From Aphanomyces cochlioides (lineage: Eukaryota > Oomycota > Saprolegniomycetes > Saprolegniales > Verrucalvaceae): DNA of 64,000 nt. The position numbers and the translations under genes are program-made. The notes under the pieces were generated by a model. It was not told the origin of the DNA. It ran no database searches and saw nothing but the letters and a program-made list of their open reading frames with translations. Where the stretch lies: NCBI GenBank assembly GCA_019828595.1, contig JAHQRK010000001.1, positions 1,240,001 to 1,304,000 of the forward strand. Reading direction: 5' to 3'. Shown here piece after piece: positions 50,825 to 64,000 of the stretch (positions are counted from its first letter, which is position 1; each line of letters starts with the position of its first letter).

Positions 50825-53800
50825 ATGCCGCCAAGTTCAGGTATGAATGGGAGGCGCCCCTTGTTTGCGGCCTTTATTATGGCAGCCATCATGCCACTGC
50901 TTGCAGTTCTAGCGCAACAGACAGGTACTCAAGACACTTTCTCGACACACTTATGTGAAAGTAGTTCCATTGTCACCGACAAACGTCCAGCTCTCCGTTG
51001 TGGACCAACATGATCTATTTGTATCGTTTTCTCCACCACTAAGCGATGGCGGCTCCAGTATTTCAGCATACGAGGTACTTGTTGCTGTTGATGAATTGTT
51101 ACGACAACTGGTTAAAGGTGGAATGGGATCCGAACCCTGGCGTCCAAGAAATTCAAACAATCACAACGTCCACCTACACAGGTGCAAACGAAGTGCAGAC
51201 TATTACGACTGCTGCTGCTGATGTCGATGCTGTCCAAATTGTTACAACTTCGGCAACATTGGTGCGCGAAGTCCAACTCATTACAACTTCGGCAGCTCCA
51301 GGCCAAACACTCGGTGGGGGCTTTACTCTACAACTGGACACGACATCCACAGGAGGAAGCATCGTTCTCTCTGGCGTCATCGGCTTCAATGCTGGTGCAT
51401 CAGGGGATCGTTCTTGTGTCAAAGAAATTCTGAGCGCGATGTCCAATATTGGATCAACTGGCATCACCGCCGTCACTAGGTCGGGACCAGACGCCCAAGG
51501 TGGATATACGTGGTCCGTTACATTTGATGCATCATTGGGCAATCTTCCGCAGTTGACCGTACAGAGTTCTTCGCTCATTGGGGCTGGTGCAGGTGTGACT
51601 GTGACAACCCCGACCCAAGCCAATGTGATTAGTGATGGGTATTTTACACTTACTGTCGGTACGAGCACAACTGTGAGTATTGGCTATGCCGCAACAAGTG
51701 CTAGCGTTCAGTCTGCACTTCAAGCGCTACCCACTGTCGGTGCCGTTGCTGTCACCCGCACGGGACCAGACTACCAAGGGGGCTATGTCTGGAGCATCAC
51801 TTTCCTTTCTAACATCAATCCTGGCGACGTTCCTCTGATGGGAATAGCCAATACGCTCGTTGCCACTGGCGCTGCAGCAGTTGTCACGTATGGCACTCGA
51901 GGAAACCAGCTTGGCGGTACATTTACGCTATCGTTCAATGGAAACCCAACAGGACCACTATCGTTTCAAGCTACTGACGTCGCAGTTCAGACCGCGCTAC
52001 AGGCATTACCAGGAATTGGGAACATCAAGGTTCTGCGACAAGGTCCCGATTACCAATTGGGTTATACGTGGACAGTGTCCTTTTTGATGCTGAAGGGCCC
52101 CGTTGCCGCTCTTACTTATAGTGCTGCAGCGCTCACGGAAACAAGGAGTGATAGCGTCGTATCCAAAACGATCACGGTGGTCCGAACTCGGCCCGGCACA
52201 GTTCAAACAGTGCAAACAATCCAAACCTCTACAACTGGCACTGCTGTAGCCCAGGCAACATCATTTCAGCTCCAGTTTATGTACAACGGTGTGACGGCGA
52301 CGACAGGACTTATTCCTGCAAATCCTATGGGTGATGGCACATGCTTACCAATGCTACCTGAAATCCAACGCATCAAAGTGACAACTGTGGACACAACAAA
52401 TATTGGCGGCGACAATATTGTGTCGTCCCTCACGTCCTTTCAGCTTGTCTACACGTCGCTGGCTGGGGTGACTCTCACGTCGAATCCAATTTTTGCTAAC
52501 CCCAGCACTGGTAACTGTGCTCCAGGTGCTTCAGCCATCACCACAGAACTAACGCGATTGACTAATGGCGGTATCATTACTGTCTCGTCCGTTGCCACGC
52601 CAGCGACTCAAGCATGTCAATGGGACGTGACGTTCACAAATGTACCTGGGAATTTGAACCAAGTCACAGCCGTATCTGGAGCGATTGGACCCGCCGCGGC
52701 TATCACAATTGGTGACGATACTATCACATTGTCGACAGTCCAAACAGGAACAATCCAAATTATCCAAACAGAGCTCCAAAAACTCGTAAATATTGCACCG
52801 CTCACTGTAACTGCGACATCAGGAACCAAGCAAACTTGCACATGGAGCATCACGTTTGACAACAACGCTGGAAATATGCCGCAGCTTCTCATTTCATCTG
52901 GAGGGGGCGCCTATGGCACATCGACTACAAGCGGAAGTGATACAATTACCACTGCCGTCGTGACCCAAGGCACGTCTGTATCACTTGGAGGTTTCTTCTC
53001 ACTCCAATTCATGGGACAATCGACTGGATACCTACCTTACAATGTTGCTGCTGCAGATTTGAAAAATGCCTTGGAATTACTCTCCACGATCACCAAAGTT
53101 AATGTCGCCAGGTCAAACGTTGACCCCAACAACGGGTATACATGGACCATCACATTTTTGTACAATTTGGGTGATTTACCTGCACTCACTGCTGACTTTG
53201 CCTCTCTTACTGGCACAGTTGCAACTGTGTCGGTAGCTGAAACAACGAAGGGAATCGCACCGCCATTTAATTCGCTTGACCCAGCAAATGGTAGATGCCT
53301 ATCTGAGCTGAACCTCATCGATTATGTTAGGAGTTCCGTTTGGCAGTAGTTTCATCACGGATTTGAGCACCTTGTCAGCCACGCTATCATTCTTGGACAC
53401 CAATATCCCGTATTATGTTCGAGTTACTGCGCTAAATACTGTCGGTCGCAGTATACCTCAAATGGCTTATCCGATTTTTGCAATTCCTGTTTCATGTACG
53501 AACTACCCATTTTTGCATTTTCAAGCTAATATCATGTTGTAAATGTAGTGCCCCCACAATGTCCACAAAATTTGACTCTGTCAGTCGTGGATCCAACTAC
53601 TTTGCAAGTCTCTCTAGCTCCACCAACTTCAGATGGTGGTCTTCCAGTTGATTCCTATCATGTTGAGTGGGATATGCAGCAAATTGTCGATGAGGTCCAA
53701 GCTGTGAAATTAACAGTTCCCGTGGTGAACGAAGTCCAAACAATAACAACTTCGGCCACTGTGATCAGCGAAGTGCAGTTAGTGCGCCTTGTGAGCACGT

Positions 53801-56800
53801 ACACTGGCCCTGCTGTAACCGAAGTCCAACGCGTCAATTGTGATGCCTCTGGCGGATCATTTACCCTTACATTCCTTGGCATGACAACAGCTCCGATCCT
53901 TGCATCCCAAACAAGTGCAGCAGTTATCAAAGCAACATTACAAGAGCTGGCAGGTGTTACAGTGAATGTGGCATTCGTGGCTGGGACAACTCAAGCTTGT
54001 ACACTTTGCCCTGCATCAGGTTGCACCACTGGTTTTACTGTTACATTCACATCGGTAATCAACTATGCCGGCAATCTGCCATCGATGACGGCTAATACAA
54101 CACTTCTCACGGGAAATCGTCGTGTGGATGTCATAAAGACAGTTCAAGGTCAAGCACAGCCTGGTGGATCATTTTCGCTGGTGTACAACCGAGGGACGGA
54201 CACTGTGTCACAAGTTCTCCAAGCTTCTATTTCTGCTGCGTCAATGCAGACGGCACTGCAAGCAATGGACTCTACTGTTACAATCCTCGTCAGTGACGGC
54301 ACTTCAACATTACCTGCTGCAAATATTGCAGCAGGTGAACGCCTTTGGCGAGTTACTTTTCAAAATAGCGGCGATGTACCTGTCCTACGTGTGGCCAACA
54401 ATCTACTCACCGGCAACGGAGCAGCTATTCAAGTGTATGCAAAAGGTGCGACGATTGGAACCGCACCACCGTCAGTTCGAGGCAACCAGGTTACTGGTCA
54501 ATTTACTCTGAATTTCATGGGACGGGTGACGGACTGGATCAAGTTTGACGATTCTGATACGACTGTGAAGCAACGTCTGGAGAGTCTACCGAACGTTGGT
54601 ATCGTGAACGTCACGAGAACTGGCCCAACGCTCCAATTCGGTTATGTCTGGACAGTCACTTTCACGTCAAACCCTGGCAACTTTCCCTTTGGTGCTGGTG
54701 CTCTACTCCTTATGACTCCAACAAATACATCGTCTCTCGTTGGTTCGGCCACTACTGCGACTGTTGTGACAGCTCGTCTGACTGGTGGTTCAGCTCCCGT
54801 TGGTGGAACCTTTTCACTCTGCTACTCGTCACTCTGCACAAGTCAATTGAGTGCATATATCTCTGCGTCAAGGCTTAAATCTGCTCTCGAAAGCCTGGAT
54901 TCAATTGGTCGTGTTGCAGTGACTCGAACACAGAATTTGGACGGCTGCACTTGGCTCGTCACGTTCAATGGGTGCCGCCTTCTAGCAGACTTAGTGACAA
55001 ACGTGTGCAACAAGGGGAATCTTAATCCATTGCAGCCCCAATATTCTGGAACACTGACGGGTGGTGTGGCAAATAATGCAGTTGTCTCTGTCACGGAAGT
55101 CACACCCGGAGTTGGCCCTGCTCATCAGAAAGACGTAACTGACTTATCAGGAGGAACTCCCTTCTTCACAACTCTCTCGGGACTGTCAACCGGTACGCCT
55201 TATTTTGTTCGTGTGAATTTCCACAATGCACTTGGACATGGATCACGTAACAACACAACACCGCCATCTGCTGCACCACAAGCAACCCAAGCCGGGAAAC
55301 CAGAGCCAGTTGTACTCGTCTCCTCCTCAGCTACTTCTATGCAGGTTGCTTGGTCTCCTCCTACTTTGAATGGTGGATCTCCTGTCACAGGCTATGAGCT
55401 GTGGCTCGCTGACTGGACAAACATTTACCGCTTAGTATACGATGGCGCGAACAACAACGCTGTCACAACTTACACACTTCTGACTTCGAATGACAACGAA
55501 ATTGACACTGGAAGACAATATTCTTTGAAAGTCCGAGCAATTACATTCTGTCAGCCCAGCAATCCAACACAAGCATGCTATGGCGCCTTTAGTGACCCAG
55601 CGTCGTACAATGTCCGTGCTCCTGTGATCCCTGCTGCACCAGCTGCCCCCACTCGTGACTCAAAGACTAACGTAGGCTCCTCCCTTGTGACTGGAGATGG
55701 CACAATTGTCATCAATTGGAAACCACCTACTGATAATGGCGGCGCTGCAATTTCAGATTACCAAGTTTTCATGGATTCAGGCTCAGGATTTAACCAGCTC
55801 ACTTTGTCGGGTGCATTTCCTTATGGCTTTACGACATCAATTTCAAACCTTAACGAGGGTCAGATGTATCGATTCTACGTCCGCGCCGTAAACTCAGTTG
55901 GTGTATCACCAAACAGTCCAGTACTAACTGTTACAATGGCTTATTCTCCCGACCCTCCGGCTGCACCAGTGGTCGTTGATGTCTCACCTACTGCTATTTC
56001 ACTCACATGGACCCCACCAGCATTGTGCACATCTAGCCCCACTTCTTGTAATGGTTCCCCTTTGACTGGATTTTTTCTTTGGCAATTTAGTGGGGTCAAT
56101 TCAGCTCTCCTATCGTCACCGACACCCGTCTTGAACGAAGTACAGCAAATTGCAATCTTGGTCCAAACACCAACAGTAGAGGTGCAAGCTTTCACAATTA
56201 CTGGGGCCACTGGCAAGTTTACATTGCACATTAACGGCAAAGACACACCATTGCTTGACGTAGCAATCAGTGGTTCGTCGCTTGCCACACAAATTGCAAC
56301 GACGGGGCTTACTGTGACAGTCAGCCAAACCGCGATCACCAATGGATACACGTGGACAATTTCGTACACTGGAACAGCTGGTCCGGTTCCCTTGCTCTCC
56401 CTCGTACCCGAACAATTATCAAATGCTAATCCCCTCGTGGCTTACGCCTATTCAGTGACACGGGTAACAAGCGGTACAACGGTTGCAGGAGGTGATTTCA
56501 CTATCTCTTTTCGCGGGTACGAGACTCCACACTTAGCGTACAATACTCCATGGATTGAGATGAAGCGACAGTTGGAAAATCTCCCCAGCATCTCGCATGT
56601 TTCAGGCTCTTACACAGCCGGCTCTAACGGCGGTGGTACTTGGGTTGTGACGTTTCTTACCGAACTTGGCAATCTCCCGTTGATTCAAATTACGTCTGGT
56701 CGTCTTACAGGTGGTGGTGCATCTGGAGTTGTTACGTCCATACAAGATGGTACACCAGGGTCCATTATCTATGATGGAACAAACGCACCAGATGTTTTAA

Positions 56801-59800
56801 GCTACCGATCACAAAATTTAACGACTGATACTTGGTATGCCTACGCTGTTGTTGCGATAAATGCAGCTGGTCTTGGTTTTGCGAGTCCTACCACTCCTTC
56901 GATAGACGCTCGTGGTGGTGCTAGCTCAACTATGACGACTGCCTCCGGAACTGCGTTGAACGTTGGTATTGCTGGCTTTATTTACGAAGTGCAAACAGTA
57001 ACGACTGTCAACTTGGGCCTTGGAACTTTTACTCTCCAGTTCAGCTCGTTCCCCCCAACATCAGCTATCAGTGTATCGACGAGTGCAGATACGCTCACAA
57101 ACTTTCTTCAAGCGACAGGAATGGGCGCCGTTCATATAACAAAGCTTGCGCCTGTTGGTGTTGCTGATGCAATGTGGTACATCACATTTCGCGATTATAT
57201 TGGCAACGCGCCATTGCTCCTGAGCAGCTCGCCAAAAGCCATAGTAGCTGAATTTATTCAAGGTCGAGCGAATCAATTTACCATCGAGCCCAAGAAAACT
57301 TCTGGAAGTATTGTAACTGATTTAGACGCAGCACCAGGATTTGTTGGGAAAGATGTATTCTTCACTGAGCTGTGGACGAGTGCACCATCAGTTTTGGATG
57401 GAACACATTCGTGGATTTTGGACGGAGGCGTTGCTTCATACAATCCAGCAATTCTCGAGGTTCAAAGCATTACTATTACTGCTCCAACGGGTCTCTTTAC
57501 TGTAAAGTTAGACACCTCGAGTGCTCGTATTGGCGGCGTGGTTTCGACGTCGACTGTCACGCTCAATGCAGCGGCATTAGCTGCAGCAACCGACGTAAAT
57601 GCAGCCTATTCATTCAAAGGCTGTGTAGAGGCTCTTACAAATGCGGGTACAGTCTTAGTTTCACGTCAAACTAATAATGTTGCCTCGTGGACCTACACGG
57701 TCACGTTTGCGACAAATTTGGGTCCTCTACCTCTCTTGACGCTTGTGAGCTCCGACACTACATTTACAACCCCTCAAGCAGGGGTTTTGACTTTCACAGA
57801 AGTCACACAAGGCGTTACTGAAATCCAGACTGTTACGGCGACTGGCGATACTGTCTTTATCCCTGAGGTTCAGAGTATATCAACGTGGCTGGATGCTACT
57901 GGCGCAGTCAAAACAATAGGTGGCTCGTTTGCTGTGTCGTATGCAGGATCGACACCGGTGACGATCCCTGTGACAGCCACTAGTGCTCAAATGACAACTG
58001 CTCTTCAATCACTGCCAAACCTAGGCACTGTAACTGTGACAACGCAAAATGTCGATGCGGGTGGATCATCTGGACTTACCACGTGGTTTATCACGTTCAC
58101 AACTTTGGTTGGCAATGTGCCATCACTTCAAATTGCGACCAAGACACTCACAGGCTCGTCTGCTAACGTTTATGTCAATGAAGTTGTCAAAGGACAATCT
58201 CCTTTAGCTGGCTCATTTGTCCTAAATTATGTGGGCCAGACTACGCTCAGCCTCCCGTACGACATTTCAGCAGCACAACTCAAGACTGAGCTTGAAAAAC
58301 TACCCGCAATCAGCCAAGTGGACGTAGCTCGAACCAACATAAATGCTGGCTTCAAGTGGACAATTTCATTCACCAAAAATTTAGGAAATTTGCCATTACT
58401 CCAAGCGTACCCTGTGCAATACCAAGTCCAATCTATAACAACTGGGGGCGGAAGTCCGACACCTCTTTACGGAACCTTCACACTCAGTTTCAATGGCGCT
58501 GTGACAATACCAATATCGTATGATGCAGCAGCTGTTGATGTGAAATCTGCGTTGGAGGCTTTGCCAACTATCGGTAGTGTCGATGTTACACGCAGCAACA
58601 TGCTTAGCGCTGGTGGTCAATTCCAATGGTTAGTGACATTTCGTACTGAACTAGGACAAAATCCTCTCTTGGTACCTGATTACACGAAATTGAAAGGTAG
58701 TCTGGGTACTGTGATTGTTGTGGAAGTCCAAAATGGTCTACGGCCTTCGCTGACCGGCAACTCTCCGACTTTGTTCGTTGAAAAGAAGGAATCTGGTACA
58801 CCCAGTTACACTGGCAATTACGTTCCAAGTCAACCTGGCACTTATTCACTGGCTGTTCAGCAGCTCATGAATGGAGGGCTGAAAGGACTCTACTACGATA
58901 ATTTCTGGCTTCAAGATGTCCCAGTGCAGAATGTAATTGATCCTCAATTGCAATTTCAATGGGGGAACAAACCCATTACGCCATTTGGTGTCGACTATGT
59001 CAGTATTCGATGGTGGGGTAAAATCAAAGCTGCTTTCACTGATGAATACATATTTTATTTGGATACGTCACATGGCGTTCGACTTTGGTTGGATCATACG
59101 CTTGTCATCGACACTTGGGACACTGATGCTCCAAGTTCAACCACCGTTCGCTTTAATATGGTGGCAAATCGATTCCATGATATTCGACTCGAGTTCCACA
59201 AATCAACTGGGACTGCATTCCTCAGCTTACAGTGGAGCAGCACATTTGTTAATGTTCAACCTGTGCCATATTCAACTTTGTTCAACCCAAACCACATTGT
59301 TGGCAGCCCATTTGTTTTGAACGTTGTCCCAGGAGCGACTGATTACCCATACACAACAGCCTATGGTCCAGGATTGAATGGATCAACTGCTGGAAATGTC
59401 GCGACATTTGTTATCCAGTCGAAAGACCAGAAAGGAAACAATAAGACGGTTGCTGGCGACGTTTATGACGTACAGCTTGTTGGTACTGTTGGCACAACCG
59501 CCAAACTGTCCCCTTTTAAACCACCTGAGTATTTGGGCCAGGGGCAGTATTTGGTATCATATAAAGCTACAATTAGCGGAACATATCAAATATCAATTCA
59601 AGTTGGAGGAACAGATATCTACTGTGGACTTGGAGTTCCCAACAAATGCAGTCCGTTTACTGTCGTTGTCACTTCGGGTAAAACAGTACCTTACACGAGC
59701 AAAGCCATTGGATTTGCAGCTCCTCAAATGGATAGCTTGGTTGAAATGATCGCAGGACAAGCGTCAAATTTTACAATTCAGGCAATGGATACTTACTCCA

Positions 59801-62800
59801 ACAAGCGTGAAGTTGGTGGAGATATTTTTGATACCCGCGTTATTCTCGTAGCAGATTCAACAGTGCATTTCCGAGGAAGTGTACTCGAGTATCAATCTAA
59901 TGGCTTGTATAATGTTCAGCTATCAGTGCCTAAAGCTGGTGTGTATTCAATGCTGTCGTACTATCAGAACTCTCCAATTCTTATGTGCCCCGGCCAAGTG
60001 TGTAGTCCTATTGGGACTCCCTCTACACTTACTGTTGTCCACAATGTCCTGCATCCTCCAAGCTCATACGCAACCGACACTGGAACCCAAGGTCTTAGCC
60101 AAGCGACGTCGAACATCCCCAATTCTTTTACGATTTATGCTGTTGACAGCTTTAGCAATTTGCGCACCGGGGCAATGACACCACACTCAGTTAGCACAGG
60201 CGACGGCATGTCAGATGCCTTCTTGGTTACGATCGCATCCCCTCTCGATACAATTGTTACGTCGTCTGCTGTACAAGTTATCACTGCTTCCAGCTCGTCC
60301 CAAGTCGGCTCGTTTAAGCTCACTTATGGATCTTTCACAACAACTCTATGTGCCACGTGTGGACTTAGTCTTGCTGGCAATGTTCTCTCTGTCAACGTTA
60401 ACTTGGTGGGGCTTTTATCTGTCGGTACAAAGTTTACAGTTAACACGTGTGTACTCAATCCAACCGTTATCACTGCATCGTCGATCACTGTTAACGCTAA
60501 CCATGGTTGTGCCGCCTTCTCTGGTGCAGCTAATTCTCTTAACGTTGCATCAACTACACCTCGCCTAACTGCTCTTTTACCTCAAAATATCAACGCAGTC
60601 GCGATGAAGTATGCACTTGAATTACTTGATCCTGGCAACCGTGTGAACGTTGCCCGGACAACAAATGGCGCTGGCAACTTTGTATGGAAGATTACCTTCT
60701 TGTCCCGTCTTAAGAGCTGGTCAACAGCAAAGCTAGCTGTTGAGTACCCTCCTAACACAGCGAGCTTATACAACGCACCTTTAGTAGTAAGCACTGTTGC
60801 CTCCGGCGGCGTGTACCCCGTTAGCTATACAATGACTGTTGCTGGCGTTTATACTATGAATGTGACATCGCAGGGTCTCCATATTCTAGGAAGTCCATTT
60901 ACCCTTACAGTCAGAGATGCCGCCGTGGATGGCACAAACTCAGTTGCTGCCGGTGGAAACTGGTACAGCCGTCCCCTGCCTAATGATTATCGTCAGATTA
61001 ATATCCTGGAGACTCAACCTGGAATGGCTGGCCAGCCATTTACATTCAATTTGCAAGCCAAAGATGCTCGCCGATATGATGTCCAAGTGCTACGATCCAT
61101 AGCAACAATTGTTGCAAATGTTCAAAATGTGCAGCAAGTATTACCCCTGGGATCTTCATTCACACTCAGCTTTCGAGGATCGGCACCAATTACAGTTTCC
61201 ACTGGCACTACATATACAGCGCTGGCTTCAACACTCCAAAACTTACCCACGATTGGCACTGGAGGAGTCACTGTCTCAGCGGCAACTGGGACAACAGTCA
61301 CCAATAACCAGCCATTTCTCGTAACATTTACGCAATTGGCAGGTCCATTGCCATCTCTTGTGTCAAATGCAAATGCTGCTGTGACCCAAGTTACTCCTGG
61401 TGTCACCTCGTTTCGCCAAGAAATTCAAACATTTACTTGTGTTGCAGCAACACCCGCCACAGCCGGTTCATTCAATGTGTATTTCGGGACGCCATCGAAC
61501 ACAGCCAATGTACTAGCTACAAGTACCGTGAGCGCGTTTGCCGCCCAGATCCAAACGCTAGTGGGATCATCAGTTACAGTAACACCTGAAACAGCAACTA
61601 CTGCCTTATGTGCAGTAACAGGCGTTCGACTCTTTATTCAATTCAACGTTGCACAGGGTAGTCTTCCTGCTCTTACTTACTCACTTGCCGCTGGTGCTAC
61701 AATGGCACTGTCTTCGGAAAAGGACACTGGTGGTGCTTTAGGTGGTATTGCACCTCTTTGGGGATCATTTACACTATCATATGCTGGAGAAACTACACTA
61801 CCAGCATTGCCATTTGATGCTTCAGCTGCAGTGGTTGAGTCAGCGCTGAACTCTTTACAATCATTTGATGGCGTGGTCGTGACGAAGGATGTGCTAGACG
61901 TTTCCACTGAAGGCGGAAATAACGTTCCCCAGATCACAGCAGTGTGGAGTATCACATTCACTCAAAACGTGGGCAATCTCACTCTGCTTTCTGTTGACAA
62001 TTCTGGTTTGTCATTTAGCAACAGCGGTCAGCAAGCGCCAGCCATGGATATTACCAAATACATTTCTGGTACTAATGGTAACAATCGCTCAGACGTTTTA
62101 GACTTACCTTCTGTGTCTGTCACTGTTCAGCAGAACTACGTCAACCCTGGATTACAAGAAATTCAGACGCTTACTTGTACTGGATCAAGCAGCTTCACCC
62201 TGACATTTGGAGGCAACACGATTACTGTCGCGCCCTCTCTGTCACTGGCAGCTTTCAAATCCCTGCTTTCGCCGCTTGTCACAGGTGGTATTTTGGTGAC
62301 TTCTACGTACGCAACAACCGTATGCCACCCATACATCCCATATCCAGTAGTCATAACATTTTTCGTTCCGCTTCCCGTGAATCTTCTAGCTTGGGGCTCG
62401 TCCTCAAACGAAATCACAATTGTTCGGACTCAGACCGGTGTCGCAAGTACAGCCACACTTCTCTCTATTGCCAACTTTGAGCAACAAACTCTGGTGTGTA
62501 CGGGAACAGGCTCAGCAACATTCGATATTACGTATGGAACTGCATCAATCAATGTGAATGCCGGAACTACGGCGAGTCAATTAGCAAGCCAACTGAATGG
62601 TATGTCTCCAATTCAAGCTTTTGGTGGGGTTTCTGTGTCCATTTCCAATGGACAATCTGCTATCTGTGCTGCTTCAACGCCAGCTAATGTCGTGATAACT
62701 TTCAACTCGGTGGGCAATCCATTAACTCTCCAAGCTCAGAATCTTCGTGCTGGCATCACGTCTGTCACGATTACAGAAAGCGTTCGTGGACTTGACTCGC

Positions 62801-64000
62801 TCTCTGCACTCACTCAAGGACAATATGCAATTCAGTTCACACCCACAATTGCTGGTCTTTATACATTTGGCGTCAGTGTTGGCGGTAGTGCAGCTATGAA
62901 TCCACCTCGCATTTTGGTTGCCCCCAGTCGTTCAAGTGGTCCTTTTTGTACCCACAATGCAAATTCAGTGGCGACACAGGGAATCTTGGAAAATTTCGTG
63001 GTTCAGTCTCGTGATATGTTTCTAAATCCACTCGACGGCAGTGTTGAGCTTGGTTCAGCAGGGTATCAGGCAACGCTTGTGCTGAAGAACCAATCGATGA
63101 GCCCTGTGACAGTCACAGAAGCCACTCCCAACACCGATGGAACCTATACGTTTTCATATATGCCTCGTGTTTATGGAAATCATTCTCTCAAGATTGAACA
63201 TCGACTTTCGGGTGGCCTTCTTGCAACATATTTTGCCAACCCAGACTTTTCCCTGCCTGAAATATATTGTGTTACTCAGCGTCTTTCTGCATCTCCGCTA
63301 TGCGATGGTACACGCGTGGAAGGTCCTGTCAATTTTACATGGGGCCAATCTCAACCACCCAACCTTCTCAACCCTTCATTTCCATCTACACGATATAGCG
63401 TTATGTGGCGCGGCGACTTGGCAGTCCCAAAAGAAGATGACTACACGATTATTGTAACAGCTGATGGATCGGTAGACCTTTACCTTGACGACATGGTTTT
63501 GATTCAGCACAATGGAAATACGAGCTCAACAACGTCAGCCACCACGCATTTAACGCCTGGTACATTTCACAGCTTGATTATTAGGTACAACGTTGGAGCG
63601 TCGCCGGGTATTACACTTAGCTGGTCGACTCCATCACAAGCGGCAACCGTCATTCCCTCGTCACAGCTCTTCTTTCGGCGACAAATTGATCGCAGCCCAT
63701 TCTCTGTCCAAGTTTACCCTGGAGCTATGGTTGCAGCCACAAGCTCTAGCTCCTACGTTTCAAATACAACAACGACATCTCTGTCACCTGTGAGCTTTAT
63801 TGTCACCACACGCGACAACGTGAGCAATGTGCGATTGAATTTTGGACGGGACCCTCTTGACGTGACAGTGATCGGTAGTGATGGTTGGGCAGCCATCGGT
63901 CGAGTTAATGAGGTTACTCAAGGTTCTCCTATCTCCATCACTCCTTCGTTACTTTGCGCAGCATGTGTCCAGAGCCTAGCCGGAAATGTTATTACTGTGA
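50825..64000 (+). CDS. Giant modular secreted protein (FnIII, repeat modules, PA14, filamin-like), 3' end outside the window
   Basis: Exons 50,825-50,924, 50,965-51,074, 51,118-53,290, 53,331-53,495 and 53,549 to beyond 64,000; the four introns are 40, 43, 40 and 53 nt, all GT-AG and phase-consistent. Visible product: about 4,333 residues. A signal peptide follows the second Met (MNGRRPLFAAFIMAAIMPLL). A roughly 100-residue module recurs many times: GGTFTLSFNG..., VQTALQALPGIG, V(N/T)VTRTGPD..., GYTWTVTF, GNLPLL. Modules are often introduced by E(V/I)Q(T/S)ITT. FnIII-like stretches lie between (VVDQHDLFVSFSPPLSDGGS; SATSMQVAWSPPTLNGGSP; DGTIVINWKPPTDNGGAA). PA14-like domains: 58,876-59,250 (LKGLYYDNFWLQDVPVQ, DEYIFYLDTSHGVRLWLD) and 63,208-63,630 (LLATYFANPDFSLP, DDYTIIVTADGSVDLYLDD). 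Filamin-like segments around 59,310-60,040 and 60,790-60,920 (GSPFTLTVRD). Probably an extracellular or surface adhesive or structural protein; the role is not known. Confidence 0.85.

Noticed and set aside
53310..53330. A 21-nt intron (GTTAGGAGTT...GGCAG) in the giant gene
   Set aside because: A 40-nt GT-AG intron at 53,291-53,330 fits the phase and gives a smooth protein (PANG|VPFGSSF), in line with the other introns.

Overview
This window is eukaryotic nuclear DNA. It most resembles an oomycete, and a saprolegnialean such as Aphanomyces is my inference. The reasons are compact genes with very short GT-AG introns (about 40-53 nt wherever I could place both ends by reading frame), host genes packed 15-200 bp apart, a huge secreted protein made of repeated modules, and a mixed load of Harbinger, Tc1/pogo, Merlin, Copia and Gypsy elements. 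No rRNA, tRNA or CRISPR array was seen.

Layout. 1-1.8 kb: MITE-like inverted repeats abutting the first visible coding base of a TRM10-type tRNA methyltransferase gene. 2.1-4.7 kb: one copy of a segmental duplication carrying an alkaline phosphatase gene. 4.8-31 kb: a transposon graveyard. In order it holds a PIF/Harbinger element, a pogo-type mini-element, an intact Tc1 element, a third Harbinger (Plant_tran type) split by a 9.0 kb Copia retrotransposon that itself carries a second Harbinger, a second MITE, Merlin/IS1595-like remains next to a captured TRM10 fragment, an RS-rich gene, a broken Gypsy pol, and an intact pogo/DDE_1 transposase gene. 31.8-38.9 kb: the second copy of the segmental duplication, with a PDE12-like 2',5'-phosphodiesterase gene and a second alkaline phosphatase, then a third, longer alkaline phosphatase facing it head to head.

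39.7-49.5 kb: an ordinary, dense host region. It holds UDP-glucose pyrophosphorylase, a zinc-motif protein, a repeat protein, a SENP8-like deneddylase, a DHHC palmitoyltransferase, and a convergent pair of gamma-glutamyl hydrolase genes of which one is broken. 50.8-64 kb: the 5' part of a giant secreted protein gene (at least 4,333 codons) built from repeated modules, fibronectin-III-like segments, filamin-like segments and two PA14-like domains. Its last visible exon is open for 10.45 kb and runs off the window.

Most notable: (1) a single internal inversion swapped the 3' halves of the two convergent genes of the third Harbinger; (2) the Copia pol carries an in-frame insert that looks like a CENP-B/Tc5-type helix-turn-helix; (3) the Copia primer-binding site matches the anticodon arm of initiator tRNA-Met; (4) a microhomology deletion removed the phosphodiesterase gene from one copy of the segmental duplication; (5) the three alkaline phosphatase copies show signs of gene conversion; (6) the giant modular surface protein. 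All family calls come from reading motifs by eye; no database search was run.
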